Source: JASDSY01 sp041441465 (GTDB lineage: Bacteria > Muiribacteriota > UBA9980). From it: a stretch of DNA of 64,000 bases. The notes beneath the pieces were generated by a model that had not been told where the DNA came from, searched no databases, and worked only from the letters and a program-made list of their open reading frames with translations. Shown here piece after piece: positions 1 to 8,663 of the stretch (positions within the stretch are counted from its first letter, which is position 1; the number at the start of each line of letters is the position of its first letter). The position numbers were made by a program, and so were the translations under genes. The stretch lies in NCBI GenBank assembly GCA_041441465.1, contig JASDSY010000012.1:1-64000 (forward strand). Reading direction: 5' to 3'.

Positions 1-107
1 TGTTAGATTTTTTTTATTTTTAACTAAAATGATGGAAATAATTTCACACGGTCTCATTATAAGATATTTGGATTATTATCTCTTTATAGTTTATTATTTG
101 TTAATTT

Positions 108-2192
108 TTAAATTCCGGCAATGACGAAGTAAAATCCAATTGCGGCGACGGACAATGAGAAAATTAGCTTGTACCAGTATATATAACATGTCGATGTACC
201 GTCGAAAGCATCCATTTTGTAAATTTCAAAGTAAGGCACTGGCGCGCGCCTGTACCAGCCTGTTACCGTTACATTTGTGCCGATATATTTATCATTTTTT
301 AAGCCGAAGAAGAAATTGAATATTGCGAGCGGCTGTTCATAATTCAAGAAAATATAACCTGAGTTATCCTGTAATACAAGATCTTCGGAATAGATAAGTC
401 CGGGAATTCCCTTGCCGATAATTTTGCCTTTAATGACTGCCGGCACCGGCCTTACGTCGGAGACTTTGACATATTTCAGAAGCGACGCCACTGAATGGTC
501 AAGGAATGAATTTTTAGGATAGCTGAATAGTGTCTGGGCGAGCATGCCAAGACCGAATAATAAGAGCGGATTGCCGATGCTTCCGAAATAAAGAGATGAA
601 CCGCCGCCTAATAATAATCCGGCAAGCGGCAGAAATTTTATTACGAAGTCTACCAGGAAATCATCCCAATAACATTCGGGTTTTTGTTTGTCAAATGTAA
701 TATATGGCGTTTTATCCATTGCGGAGGCTGTTTTGGCGAGAGCATCGATTCTTTTGGCGGGCAGCGGATGGGATGAATGAAGTTCGTAGTAAATCGCCCA
801 TGGATTCCATAAGTCCCACTGCATGGCGCCTATAATATTTTCCTTGGAAATTTCCTCGTCGAAATCGGCGGTAAGCGATGTGGTTTTTGCGCTTGTGGCT
901 ACGAGGCATTTCGCGCTTGATGCGTCGAAAATTCCAAGCGCGCTGAGCGCGTTGGCCCCGGCCCGGTTTTTCCTTGTTTCCTCGGCTGACTGGGTTTCAG
1001 AAGCGAGGCCGTAGGCGATTTTTATTAACGCTCTTGTAAGCGCATTTGGATTTCCGGTAGCTTCGGCTGAATAACGGTCGGCTGAATATTCGCGTGTTCT
1101 TGATAAAAATAAGACCGCATATTGCGCTATTATATACATAATATAAGCGATAAGGCCTATTAAAGGCAGCGGATTTTTTTCATTTTTGGAATTGCTTTTC
1201 ATTTCCATTAGTGTTTTGGAGATATAGTATAAAAGTATAGGAACCATTGAAGCCATGGTCATTATAAGTATATCCCAGTGAACGGCATGGCCGAGTTCAT
1301 GCCCGATGACGGCATTAAGTTCTTCGGCGTTTAATTTTCTCATAAGACCGCGCGTAATGACGACGCGCGCATTGCTTGGAGTATGCCCGTAGGTGAATGC
1401 GTTAGGCGTGCCGTCGTTTATGATGCCGATTCTTGGAAATGGTATGTTTTCCTTGTGGCATATATCGCTTATGAAATTTCTTAAAGGCTCAGGAAGGTTT
1501 TGCGGTCCTACCCATTCCATGCTCTGGAACCATCTGAGAAATATATCCATTATGAAAGGACTGACAAGAAAATTAACGACGATTGCTATAAGTGTTGAAA
1601 GTACGGCTACATCTGTAGGCATTACCTCGAGTTCAGCGAGTAATATCATTACAACGCCCAGCATGCCATACAATATTACCATTGTTGAAATAGAATACAT
1701 TAGTAAATTAGGAAGCTTTGGCATTGCGATTTTTTCATTTCTGCCGGAATTGTTTACTGCCGCAAACGGGTTTCTGGCAGTAGTTTTATTGCCGGTGAGT
1801 TCTTCCATCGCGTTTGAAGCCGTATAACTGCGGCTGAAAAAATTTGAAGGTTCGAGGCTGTTAATTTCTATTTCTGCAAGCTGCATCTGTGTAAGTTCGC
1901 GCGCGTCAAGCCAGATTCCTTCGCAATCGGGGCATTGATCAATAAGTAATTCGTCTTTTATCAGCCCGCCTTCGTTCATATTTACATTGCACCGCGGACA
2001 GCATTTTTCTGAATTGTGAGGCGATAAAAGCCCGTTTTTTAATTTTTTCGCAAATTCGGCCGGCGATTTGGAGTAATAATTAAGTTCGCCTTTATCGAAC
2101 CATATTCCCTGGCATGTCGGGCAATAGTCAACTACAATGCCTTTTGGCGTATAAGTATTTACAAGAGCGACGCTGCATTTTGGACAGTTCAT
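108..2192 (-). CDS. M48-family membrane zinc metalloprotease with N-terminal zinc ribbons
   Basis: HtpX/Ste24-type integral membrane protease. The N-terminus carries two TFIIB-type zinc ribbons, each a CPxC pair followed by a CPxC pair (CPKC and CPTC near residues 3-27, CPRC and CPDC near 65-90). Hydrophobic segments lie around residues 160-215. The catalytic HELGH is at 298-302, and the third zinc ligand is probably the Glu in SRTREYSAD near 370. More membrane segments follow, then a C-terminal OB-like region (about 590-670) and a final helix. At 694 aa it is longer than HtpX (about 290) because of the added ends. ATG 2192 follows a GAGGAGG ribosome site that lies inside a small hairpin. It is a single gene divergent from the cyclase. 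The family degrades damaged membrane proteins; the substrate here is unknown. Confidence 0.9.
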   Translation of the reverse strand: MNCPKCSVALVNTYTPKGIVVDYCPTCQGIWFDKGELNYYSKSPAEFAKKLKNGLLSPHNSEKCCPRCNVNMNEGGLIKDELLIDQCPDCEGIWLDARELTQMQLAEIEINSLEPSNFFSRSYTASNAMEELTGNKTTARNPFAAVNNSGRNEKIAMPKLPNLLMYSISTMVILYGMLGVVMILLAELEVMPTDVAVLSTLIAIVVNFLVSPFIMDIFLRWFQSMEWVGPQNLPEPLRNFISDICHKENIPFPRIGIINDGTPNAFTYGHTPSNARVVITRGLMRKLNAEELNAVIGHELGHAVHWDILIMTMASMVPILLYYISKTLMEMKSNSKNEKNPLPLIGLIAYIMYIIAQYAVLFLSRTREYSADRYSAEATGNPNALTRALIKIAYGLASETQSAEETRKNRAGANALSALGIFDASSAKCLVATSAKTTSLTADFDEEISKENIIGAMQWDLWNPWAIYYELHSSHPLPAKRIDALAKTASAMDKTPYITFDKQKPECYWDDFLVDFVIKFLPLAGLLLGGGSSLYFGSIGNPLLLFGLGMLAQTLFSYPKNSFLDHSVASLLKYVKVSDVRPVPAVIKGKIIGKGIPGLIYSEDLVLQDNSGYIFLNYEQPLAIFNFFFGLKNDKYIGTNVTVTGWYRRAPVPYFEIYKMDAFDGTSTCYIYWYKLIFSLSVAAIGFYFVIAGI

Positions 2193-2195
2193 CGA

Positions 2196-2220
2196 TGCCT
2201 CCTCAGGCGCCCGGGCGCCG
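2196..2220 (-). promoter_or_regulatory. GC-rich palindrome and ribosome-site hairpin before the M48 protease
   Basis: A perfect 14-bp palindrome (GGCGCCCGGGCGCC, 2206-2219) sits just before the ribosome site. Read on the minus strand, GCCT-GAGG-AGGC (about 2197-2208) can fold with the Shine-Dalgarno bases in its loop and 3' arm. This is a candidate translational switch; only the folding potential is seen. Confidence 0.35.
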
Positions 2221-2389
2221 TAATATTTGATTTTAAATAGCAGTTTAGTTTTTCAAGATATCAGGAGAGTTTAATTTAAGTAACCCGGACAAATTTTAAC
2301 ATATTTTAAGTTTGATTTTCAATAAGTTATTGTATTATTTATAATTTTATTGTAAAATTATAAAAATATTGTAAAAACCGGGGGATTAA

Positions 2390-3664
2390 ATGTCTGACAT
2401 GAAATCTCAAAACCTGTCAATAATGATGACTGACATACAGGGTTATACGAACGCCAGTTCAGTTTCGTCGCGCGAGCAGATTGTCGGTCTTATAAGGCGT
2501 CATAACCAGCTGATGATGCCTGTCATCCAATTTTATGGCGGTAAGATTATAAAATCGATCGGCGACGCGTTTTTATGCACGTTTCAAAGCGCCACCGATG
2601 CCGTGGTTTGCGCAATAATTATTCAGCTGATTTTAAAGGAATATAATCAGCGCCAGCTCGATGAAGCGAAAAAAATGAACCTTCGCGTCGTTATAAATAC
2701 AGGCGATGTTACTCTCGAAAAAAATGATATATTCGGCGATGCCGTTAACATAACTGCGCGTATGGAAGGACTGCCGTGTTTTCCGGGCGGTACTATAGGC
2801 ATCAGTGAATCGACATATCTTTTAATGAATAAAAATGAAATAATATCTGAAAAAATCGGGCCGCAAACTTTAAAAGGAATACCTGAGCCGGTAACTGTTT
2901 ATCAGGTGCCGCTAGAAAATCAGAAATTAAACCAGATCCCGGCTAAATTGCTGCAGCTTGTCGAAAAAGTAATGGAATCAAAAACTTCGAATAATGCAAT
3001 ATCATCGATGCAATTAAATGAATGGGTAAATACAGTCGGTACTTTTTTAAAGGAAAAAAACTGGGGCGATAATATTCATAATATTCAGCAGCATCTTAAG
3101 CAGACGTTTACACAGAAAACCGTGCTTGAAAAGAAGTCGGCTGTGGAATTTAACGACGCTTCTATAATGCGGAGAATTAAATCGTCAGGTATCGATTTTG
3201 TGATTTTAATTGTTATAATTTTTGTTTTTAATATATGCTTTGCTATTTTAAGCAGTCATTTCAGGCCGGCCCTGACAATAACAAGCGATGAATATTACCG
3301 CTTGCCGTCCGCCGAATCCAAAATTTATAAATTATCAAAGAACGATTATAAAACCTACGAAAGGCAGATTCCTTTAATAGAAGCGCTTGGAATAAAAGTT
3401 TTATCGTACGGCGGCGGGATATTGATAATGTGGATTTATTTCGGCGGCGCCTGGTTTTTAAAAGGCGCGACGCCGGGGCAGATTGCCGTAAAAACCGCTG
3501 TCGTCGATTGCAAAGGCTCTAAACCGAATTTTATGCTTTCGTTTAAAAGGAGCGCCCTTTTTATAGCTTCGTTTGCCCTTCTTGGACTTGGCATGCTCAT
3601 GATTTTTACAGGCGAAAAGAAAACCTTTTATGATCTTAAATGCGACACAAGGGTTATAGAATAA
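2390..3664 (+). CDS. class III adenylate cyclase domain fused to an RDD membrane domain
   Basis: Residues 9-190 form a class III nucleotide cyclase catalytic domain. Both metal-binding aspartates are visible (D15 in MTDIQGYT, D59 in KSIGDAF). Lys55 and the Asp in IFGDAVN match the adenine-selecting pair, and the transition-state Asn/Arg lie in DAVNITARME, so it should be active and favour ATP. A linker leads to a C-terminal RDD-type membrane domain (about 260-424) with hydrophobic segments near 268-290, 345-365 and 385-410, and a closing DLKCDTRVIE. Cyclases are usually joined to sensors at the N-terminus, so a C-terminal RDD anchor is less common. ATG 2390 follows a GGGGGA ribosome site. The cyclase call is firm; what the RDD part transports or senses is unknown. 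Confidence 0.88.
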   Translation: MSDMKSQNLSIMMTDIQGYTNASSVSSREQIVGLIRRHNQLMMPVIQFYGGKIIKSIGDAFLCTFQSATDAVVCAIIIQLILKEYNQRQLDEAKKMNLRVVINTGDVTLEKNDIFGDAVNITARMEGLPCFPGGTIGISESTYLLMNKNEIISEKIGPQTLKGIPEPVTVYQVPLENQKLNQIPAKLLQLVEKVMESKTSNNAISSMQLNEWVNTVGTFLKEKNWGDNIHNIQQHLKQTFTQKTVLEKKSAVEFNDASIMRRIKSSGIDFVILIVIIFVFNICFAILSSHFRPALTITSDEYYRLPSAESKIYKLSKNDYKTYERQIPLIEALGIKVLSYGGGILIMWIYFGGAWFLKGATPGQIAVKTAVVDCKGSKPNFMLSFKRSALFIASFALLGLGMLMIFTGEKKTFYDLKCDTRVIE

Positions 3665-3828
3665 ATATATCAAATTTCGACTTGACCTAATACATTGAAA
3701 ATAAAAAATAACAATTTTCTCATTGATAAAATTGCGAAAATAAATTGAAATTGCAGTTAAATTTTATTCGATTTTTTTATTTAAATAAAAACTTTTAATA
3801 ATCGGAAAAGTTGAGTAAATATTATAAA

Positions 3829-4263
3829 TTACCAGGCGGGTTCGAACGGAATGATTTTAATTTCATTCTGATTGCCTGCGGTGTAAATTGAAATAAGTCC
3901 GAAATAGATATTAAAATCGGCTAATTTGGGGTTGAAATTCAAAAAGTGCTGCGCGGTTAAGTTTATTTTATGGATTTTTAATCCGTTAACGCTTTCGTCC
4001 GGATGGCCGCAGATGGTGCGACGTCTGGTTTTTACTTCAAAAAAATATATCGTATGCGCTTTATAAGCGATAATATCTATTTCGCCGGTCCTGGTCCTGA
4101 AGTTTCTTTTCAATATAAAATATTTTTCTTTTCTTAAAAAATCGCATGCCGTTTCTTCACCTTGATTCCCAATTATTTTGCATAAATTTTTATGTTTGCC
4201 TGTGATTTTTATTTTGCCGGTTTTATTATAATTCAAATCCTGTCCTGAATTGTATTGCCTCAA
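3829..4263 (-). CDS. yraN: YraN/UPF0102 family endonuclease-fold protein
   Basis: Small restriction-endonuclease-fold protein. The family core is clear: an N-terminal GNQGEETACDFL helix, then RTGEIDIIA and FFEVKTRR, giving the D-ExK nuclease-like signature. Length (144 aa) is somewhat above the usual 115-125 because of a basic N-terminal extension. The start is TTG 4263, supported by AAGGAGG six bases upstream. It overlaps the 3' end of comM by 38 bases, so the two are almost certainly co-transcribed and translationally coupled, an arrangement often seen for this pair. Its cellular role is not firmly established in the family; nucleic-acid processing is inferred from the fold. Confidence 0.88.
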   Translation of the reverse strand: MRQYNSGQDLNYNKTGKIKITGKHKNLCKIIGNQGEETACDFLRKEKYFILKRNFRTRTGEIDIIAYKAHTIYFFEVKTRRRTICGHPDESVNGLKIHKINLTAQHFLNFNPKLADFNIYFGLISIYTAGNQNEIKIIPFEPAW

Positions 4264-5785
4264 GGAGCGCCTCCTTATAAATATCTTTTTGATTGTTAAG
4301 ATCAGCTATAGTTCTTGCCACTTTTAGTATTTTATAGTATGAACGCATTGAAAGGTTGAATTTTTCACAGGCTTTGTTTAAAATATTCGACATTTCATCG
4401 CTCATTATGCAATATGTTTTTATATGATTTTGCGTCATATTGGCGTTTATGATTGCCGGTAAATTTTTTTCGCCGTTTGATCTTGATTTTGCGTATCTTT
4501 TAAGCTGCATTTCGCGCGCCTTTTTTACATTCAGGGCTATTGCCGATGATGATTCGCAATTACCGTTACGGACTGCGTCTTTTATATTTACGCGTTCTAC
4601 CTCTAATTGCATGTCGATCCTGTCAAGTATCGGCCCTGATATTTTTGACTGGTAGTTTTTTATTGAATTGGCGCTGCAGCGGCAGGTTATCTTTGAATCA
4701 CCGAAATAGCCGCACGGACACGGATTGCAGGCCGCTACAAGCATGAACCTTGCCGGAAATGTATATGTGGCCAGCGCGCGTGAGATCGTGACAATTCCGT
4801 TACTTAACGGCAGTCTTAACGATTCGAGTACTGATTTTTTATACTCGCTGAATTCGTCTAAAAATAAGACGCCGTTATGCGCCAGAGATACTTCGCCGGG
4901 ACGCGGTATTTTACTTCCGCCGATCATCGCCGATTCCGATATTGTGTGGTGCGGCGCCCTGAATACGCGCTTTTCTATCAGGCTGTTATTCGTCAGAAGC
5001 CCTGCGATAGAATATATTTTAGATACTTCGACGCTTTCTTCGAATGTCATCGGCGGCAATATGGTTGAAAGGCTGTTGGCAAGCATGGTTTTGCCGCTGC
5101 CTGGCGCGCCGCGCATCAAGACTGCGTGGCCGCCCGCCGCTGCTATTTCGAGAGCTCTTTTAGCATGCGTCTGTCCGATGATTTCGTTGAAATCGACAGG
5201 CGGTTGAAGTAAATTGCCGATATCGGAAGAAAGTTTCATCCCCGGCTTTAAACATTTGTCCGGTTCTTTATAAACGCCTTCGTTAAAATATTTAGCGGCG
5301 GCGCATAAATTATCGAAAACCTTATATTCTATATCTTTAATGATTTTTATTTCAGAATAATTTTGAAGCGGTGCTATTAATTTCATACCGCTTTCACGGC
5401 ACATTGACGCTATAGGCAATATCCCGCGAAGCGGCAGTAAATTGCCGTTTAAAGATAATTCGCCTGCTATCAAATACTTATCATAGGCAAACTTATCATT
5501 TAATTGTCCGGATGCTATTAAAATACCTATGGCGATTGCCAGGTCAAAAAACCCATGTTCTTTTTTTATATTAGCCGGGGCCAAATTGACGGTAATTTTT
5601 TTTAAAGGAAATGTAAACCCCGAATTTTTTATGGCGCTTCTGACGCGTTCTCTGGATTCGTTAGTGGCGGTATCGGGCAGTCCGACAATTGTAAGGCCCG
5701 GCAATCCGTTTGAAATATCGATTTCGACATTTATCTGATAACCGTTGATTCCGAGTACTATAGCTGAATTCAGATTTTTATACAT
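4226..5785 (-). CDS. comM: ComM/YifB-type Mg-chelatase-like AAA+ ATPase
   Basis: Full-length (519 aa) YifB/ComM protein. The N-terminal Lon-S5-like domain (about 1-170) is followed by the AAA+ module with Walker A GAPGSGKT (about 225) and Walker B VLFLDEF (about 295), and a Mg-chelatase C-terminal region with the zinc-type cysteines CNPCPCGYFG and CRCS. In Vibrio and other species, ComM is a hexameric helicase that drives branch migration during natural transformation; elsewhere its role is less clear. It is followed by overlapping yraN. Because an exported protein with a ComEA-like domain lies next upstream, a link to DNA uptake is tempting but unproven. Confidence 0.93.
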   Translation of the reverse strand: MYKNLNSAIVLGINGYQINVEIDISNGLPGLTIVGLPDTATNESRERVRSAIKNSGFTFPLKKITVNLAPANIKKEHGFFDLAIAIGILIASGQLNDKFAYDKYLIAGELSLNGNLLPLRGILPIASMCRESGMKLIAPLQNYSEIKIIKDIEYKVFDNLCAAAKYFNEGVYKEPDKCLKPGMKLSSDIGNLLQPPVDFNEIIGQTHAKRALEIAAAGGHAVLMRGAPGSGKTMLANSLSTILPPMTFEESVEVSKIYSIAGLLTNNSLIEKRVFRAPHHTISESAMIGGSKIPRPGEVSLAHNGVLFLDEFSEYKKSVLESLRLPLSNGIVTISRALATYTFPARFMLVAACNPCPCGYFGDSKITCRCSANSIKNYQSKISGPILDRIDMQLEVERVNIKDAVRNGNCESSSAIALNVKKAREMQLKRYAKSRSNGEKNLPAIINANMTQNHIKTYCIMSDEMSNILNKACEKFNLSMRSYYKILKVARTIADLNNQKDIYKEALLEAIQFRTGFEL

Positions 5786-5892
5786 ATTTTTTCACTTCCG
5801 TGCTTTGATTATTTACGTTGAAAGCAATTAAAATGCCAAGAAATGAAAAATATTATTTTATAGTGTTATTTAACTTTTACAAGCACTTGGGA

Positions 5893-5942
5893 TATAAAAA
5901 AGCCATCTCAAAATGATAACGCAGTCTCACTTTGAGATGACT
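5893..5942 (-). terminator. rho-independent terminator after the C11 protease gene
   Basis: Arms AGCCATCTCAAA (5901-5912) and TTTGAGATGACT (5931-5942) form a 12-bp stem with one G-U pair. On the minus strand the stem is followed by a run of Ts (complement of 5893-5900), so it ends the leftward transcript from the protease before comM. Confidence 0.85.
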
Positions 5943-6031
5943 TTAATTAAAAGAGTTATTTAGTTGATTGTCATTTAAAATGTTTATAAATCCTTAGCAT
6001 TGATAAATCTCAAATTGAGAAACAGCGCACG

Positions 6032-8350
6032 CTATTTGTTTATCATTTTTATCATAAAATCGTCCCAATCGCTGTCGGCGCTTAATTTTAATTCGGTATA
6101 ATTGCCGGCTTTGAATTTCTCCAAAAACTTAGCTACCGAAGCTTCATTCAGTCCCCATTCAGGTTTAGCCTTGGCGATATTAAGCCATGTAGGTTTGGTA
6201 AATATGCCTATTGACAGGCCGTGGGCTGTTTCTTCCTTGTAGTTATGAGCTTCCTGAAGGACGAAGCTGGTTTCGGGATAAGCTGCGATATTGAATTCTT
6301 TTGTGTTGACTTTATTGACAGGCGCGCCGTAAGATTTTAATAAGGCGTCGCATGCAGAATTCATTTCAGGGTCATTTGCGGCAATTTGTTTAATATTTTT
6401 TACAAAGCTTATGAGATCGAAAACGGTCACTTCGCTCAGTGGCATGGTAGTTGTTAAAACACTGTTAACCGCTTCAATATTGTTGTCTGCGAAATTATTA
6501 AGAACAGCCGAGAATCTTTTGAAAGCTTCGTCAAAATCTTTAAATTTTGTGAGGTCGAATGCCGATGCAGTTAAGACCATTTTGTCGGATTGGCCTCTTT
6601 GACGGGCCCAATTTCTCATGAAGTCAACATAACATTTATGATAGACTTTTGCTAATTCATCGCCCGCGGCAGCAGGATTTTTATCTAAATATCTCAAAAA
6701 ATCATCGTATGCGTACCAGTTAATCTGTACATTTTCGCATGCAAAAACGCATTTTACATAATCGGCTATTTCTTTTAAGACTTCAATTTTAGAAAGCAGA
6801 CAGCAGTCAAAAACCATTAAATCGATAAGGTCGCTGCCGTTTTGCGCCTTCATTATTTCGCGAATTTCGGCGAGTGATTTTCCGACCTGTATGGTGTCCA
6901 TATGATTTCCCGATTGATCGTCGAATGAGATGCCGCCGATACCGAATTCAGAGCCGTGGTTTGATATCAAAACGACATAATGTTTGGCAGGAAAGTGTTT
7001 GACGCCGTAAGCACAGAAGTCAATGAAATTCTGATATGCACCCATATCGACTTCGCCCATTTTTTCTAAAAGTATCGAGTTTAACTCAAACGGCCTGTTG
7101 TCTTTTTGAATAAAATACCTGCGGCATGTCGACCAGCTGCCGTCGAGCATTGAATCGCCGCCATCTTCGCCTTCGGCAAATTGGTTTCTTGCGATTCTGT
7201 CGATCTGGACAACTACATTCATATTTTCAGTCGAACCAACGCGTTCCATGATATTAACACCTAGAAGTGAAGCTAATTCAAGATTATTATCGCCGTTTAT
7301 AAAACATAATACTGTCCATTCTTTTTCAGGGACCTGGAAATCGCCGGCATAAAGGCAGTTTTTAAGTTTTTTAATAGTTTTAGGGCCGACACCTTTTATC
7401 GCGTCAAGTTCTTGTACTGATGTTATGACTTTGTTTTGTTCTCTGAATTCGATTATTTTAGCCACTATATTCTGTGACATTCCCGGAATTTTCGATAATT
7501 CTTCTGCTGTCGCTTTATTTATATCTATTTTTCCAACCCTTTCGGCTTCCGACGGAAGGTCGGAAACATCCAGAAGTATCGATGCGGAAACTAATTTCCA
7601 TAATTTTTTTGCCGGCATTGCCGCAATTTTATCTTTGACTTTGGCATCAAATTCAGCGATTTTTTGAGCTTTGAATTCTTTTAAAAGGTCTTGAAGCGTT
7701 TTTAAAGCTTTTTTTGTATTTTCATTTGCGGCTGAATTTAAGTTTACCTGAAACCTGGCGGCGTCGAGAATGTTAGTGAGAATAGGAGCCATTGCGGCTT
7801 TGGAGTAGCCGGCGGTCTGCTTGCCCATATAACTTAAAAGCGCGTCGAGCGCGGCTGAATTATTATTTAATATCGCTGAAATCGTAAGATGTACGGCGCG
7901 CTCGGAAAGATCTTCCATTTTTTGCTGGTATATGTCGTCGATCCGCCCGAAAAGCCCTTTTACCAGAAGCGGCATTTTTTCTCCAAGATATTGATTTGGA
8001 TCAATATTATTAAGAGTATTTATGCTTCCGAGATACTCTCGAACAATAGCGATTTCAGATGTCCCGAATTCATTTTCGGGTGTCTGAGCGAGCTTTTTCG
8101 CAATTTCAAGCTGTAATGCGCTGTCTTTTAAGACTACGCCGGTAAATCTTTGCTTGAAAAACATTATTTTATATTCTAACAGCGACTGTTTTAAAAGTTT
8201 AATTTCATCGCTGCTTTCTGGCGAAATAACCGCCTGATTACTTTTTGATTCTGCGAATGCTGTCGATGAATTTGTCAGAATTCCAGTTGAAACTAAAATA
8301 AGTAAAGCGGTAATTATGATATTAAAATAGTATTTTTTTCTATTATCCAT
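6032..8350 (-). CDS. exported clostripain-family (C11) cysteine protease with ComEA-like helix-hairpin-helix domain
   Basis: An N-terminal signal/anchor segment (about 9-32) precedes a helical region. A ComEA-type helix-hairpin-helix block follows (about 269-335: KIDINKATAEELSKIPGM, then AIKGVGPKTIKKL). Residues 345-772 are a clostripain-type caspase-fold peptidase: FINGDNNLE, the catalytic His465 in ISNHGSEF, and the nucleophile Cys516 or Cys517 in FDCCLLS (alignment with the family DACLM favours 517). C11 enzymes cleave after basic residues and often self-process. The DNA-binding-type insert between export signal and protease is unusual. ATG 8350 follows GAGGAG. A terminator lies just downstream, so it is probably monocistronic. 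The protease call is strong; the role of the HhH block is not known. Confidence 0.88.
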   Translation of the reverse strand: MDNRKKYYFNIIITALLILVSTGILTNSSTAFAESKSNQAVISPESSDEIKLLKQSLLEYKIMFFKQRFTGVVLKDSALQLEIAKKLAQTPENEFGTSEIAIVREYLGSINTLNNIDPNQYLGEKMPLLVKGLFGRIDDIYQQKMEDLSERAVHLTISAILNNNSAALDALLSYMGKQTAGYSKAAMAPILTNILDAARFQVNLNSAANENTKKALKTLQDLLKEFKAQKIAEFDAKVKDKIAAMPAKKLWKLVSASILLDVSDLPSEAERVGKIDINKATAEELSKIPGMSQNIVAKIIEFREQNKVITSVQELDAIKGVGPKTIKKLKNCLYAGDFQVPEKEWTVLCFINGDNNLELASLLGVNIMERVGSTENMNVVVQIDRIARNQFAEGEDGGDSMLDGSWSTCRRYFIQKDNRPFELNSILLEKMGEVDMGAYQNFIDFCAYGVKHFPAKHYVVLISNHGSEFGIGGISFDDQSGNHMDTIQVGKSLAEIREIMKAQNGSDLIDLMVFDCCLLSKIEVLKEIADYVKCVFACENVQINWYAYDDFLRYLDKNPAAAGDELAKVYHKCYVDFMRNWARQRGQSDKMVLTASAFDLTKFKDFDEAFKRFSAVLNNFADNNIEAVNSVLTTTMPLSEVTVFDLISFVKNIKQIAANDPEMNSACDALLKSYGAPVNKVNTKEFNIAAYPETSFVLQEAHNYKEETAHGLSIGIFTKPTWLNIAKAKPEWGLNEASVAKFLEKFKAGNYTELKLSADSDWDDFMIKMINK

Positions 8351-8504
8351 AAAGATTTCTCCTCTGTTTAGTTAATGACACATAATAATTTTACTTGATG
8401 ATTTATTCTTTGTCAAATTTTAGTTAAAAATATTTTGTGAAATAATATAGAAAACAAAAAAAGCAAATTTTTTTTACAAAACTTTACAAAGTGATCCCGA
8501 TTCG

Positions 8505-8533
8505 TTGACAAAGTAAATTTCATCTTGTATAAT
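8505..8533 (+). promoter_or_regulatory. consensus sigma70 promoter for the repeat lipoprotein
   Basis: TTGACA (8505-8510), a 17-base spacer and TATAAT (8528-8533) match the housekeeping consensus exactly. High constitutive transcription of the lipoprotein gene is expected. Confidence 0.85.
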
Positions 8534-8604
8534 TAACTCATAATTTTAAAAAAGCTTTTTGATACTACCTGATAAATGTTCTAAGTTTTGTATTTTTATT
8601 TATT

Positions 8605-8628
8605 AAGGAGGGTGGTTTGAGAAATTAA
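8605..8628 (+). promoter_or_regulatory. extra ribosome site with a three-codon reading frame in the leader
   Basis: AAGGAGG (8605-8611) precedes TTG-AGA-AAT-TAA (8617-8628), a possible three-codon leader, about 35 bases before the real start. GTTTGAGAA recurs at about 8616 and 8643 beside the true ribosome site GAAGGAGAG. It may be a decoy or ribosome-loading site. Confidence 0.3.
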
Positions 8629-8663
8629 AAAGAAAAAAATAGTTTGAGAAGGAGAGAATTTTT

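Larger units (their letters stand above)
8351..8663 (+). other. 313-bp divergent intergenic region with promoter and leader
   Basis: The region separates the C11 protease (leftward) from the repeat lipoprotein (rightward). It holds a consensus rightward promoter and about 130 bases of transcribed leader with two ribosome-site-like motifs. I see no RNA gene or further coding sequence in it. Confidence 0.6.
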
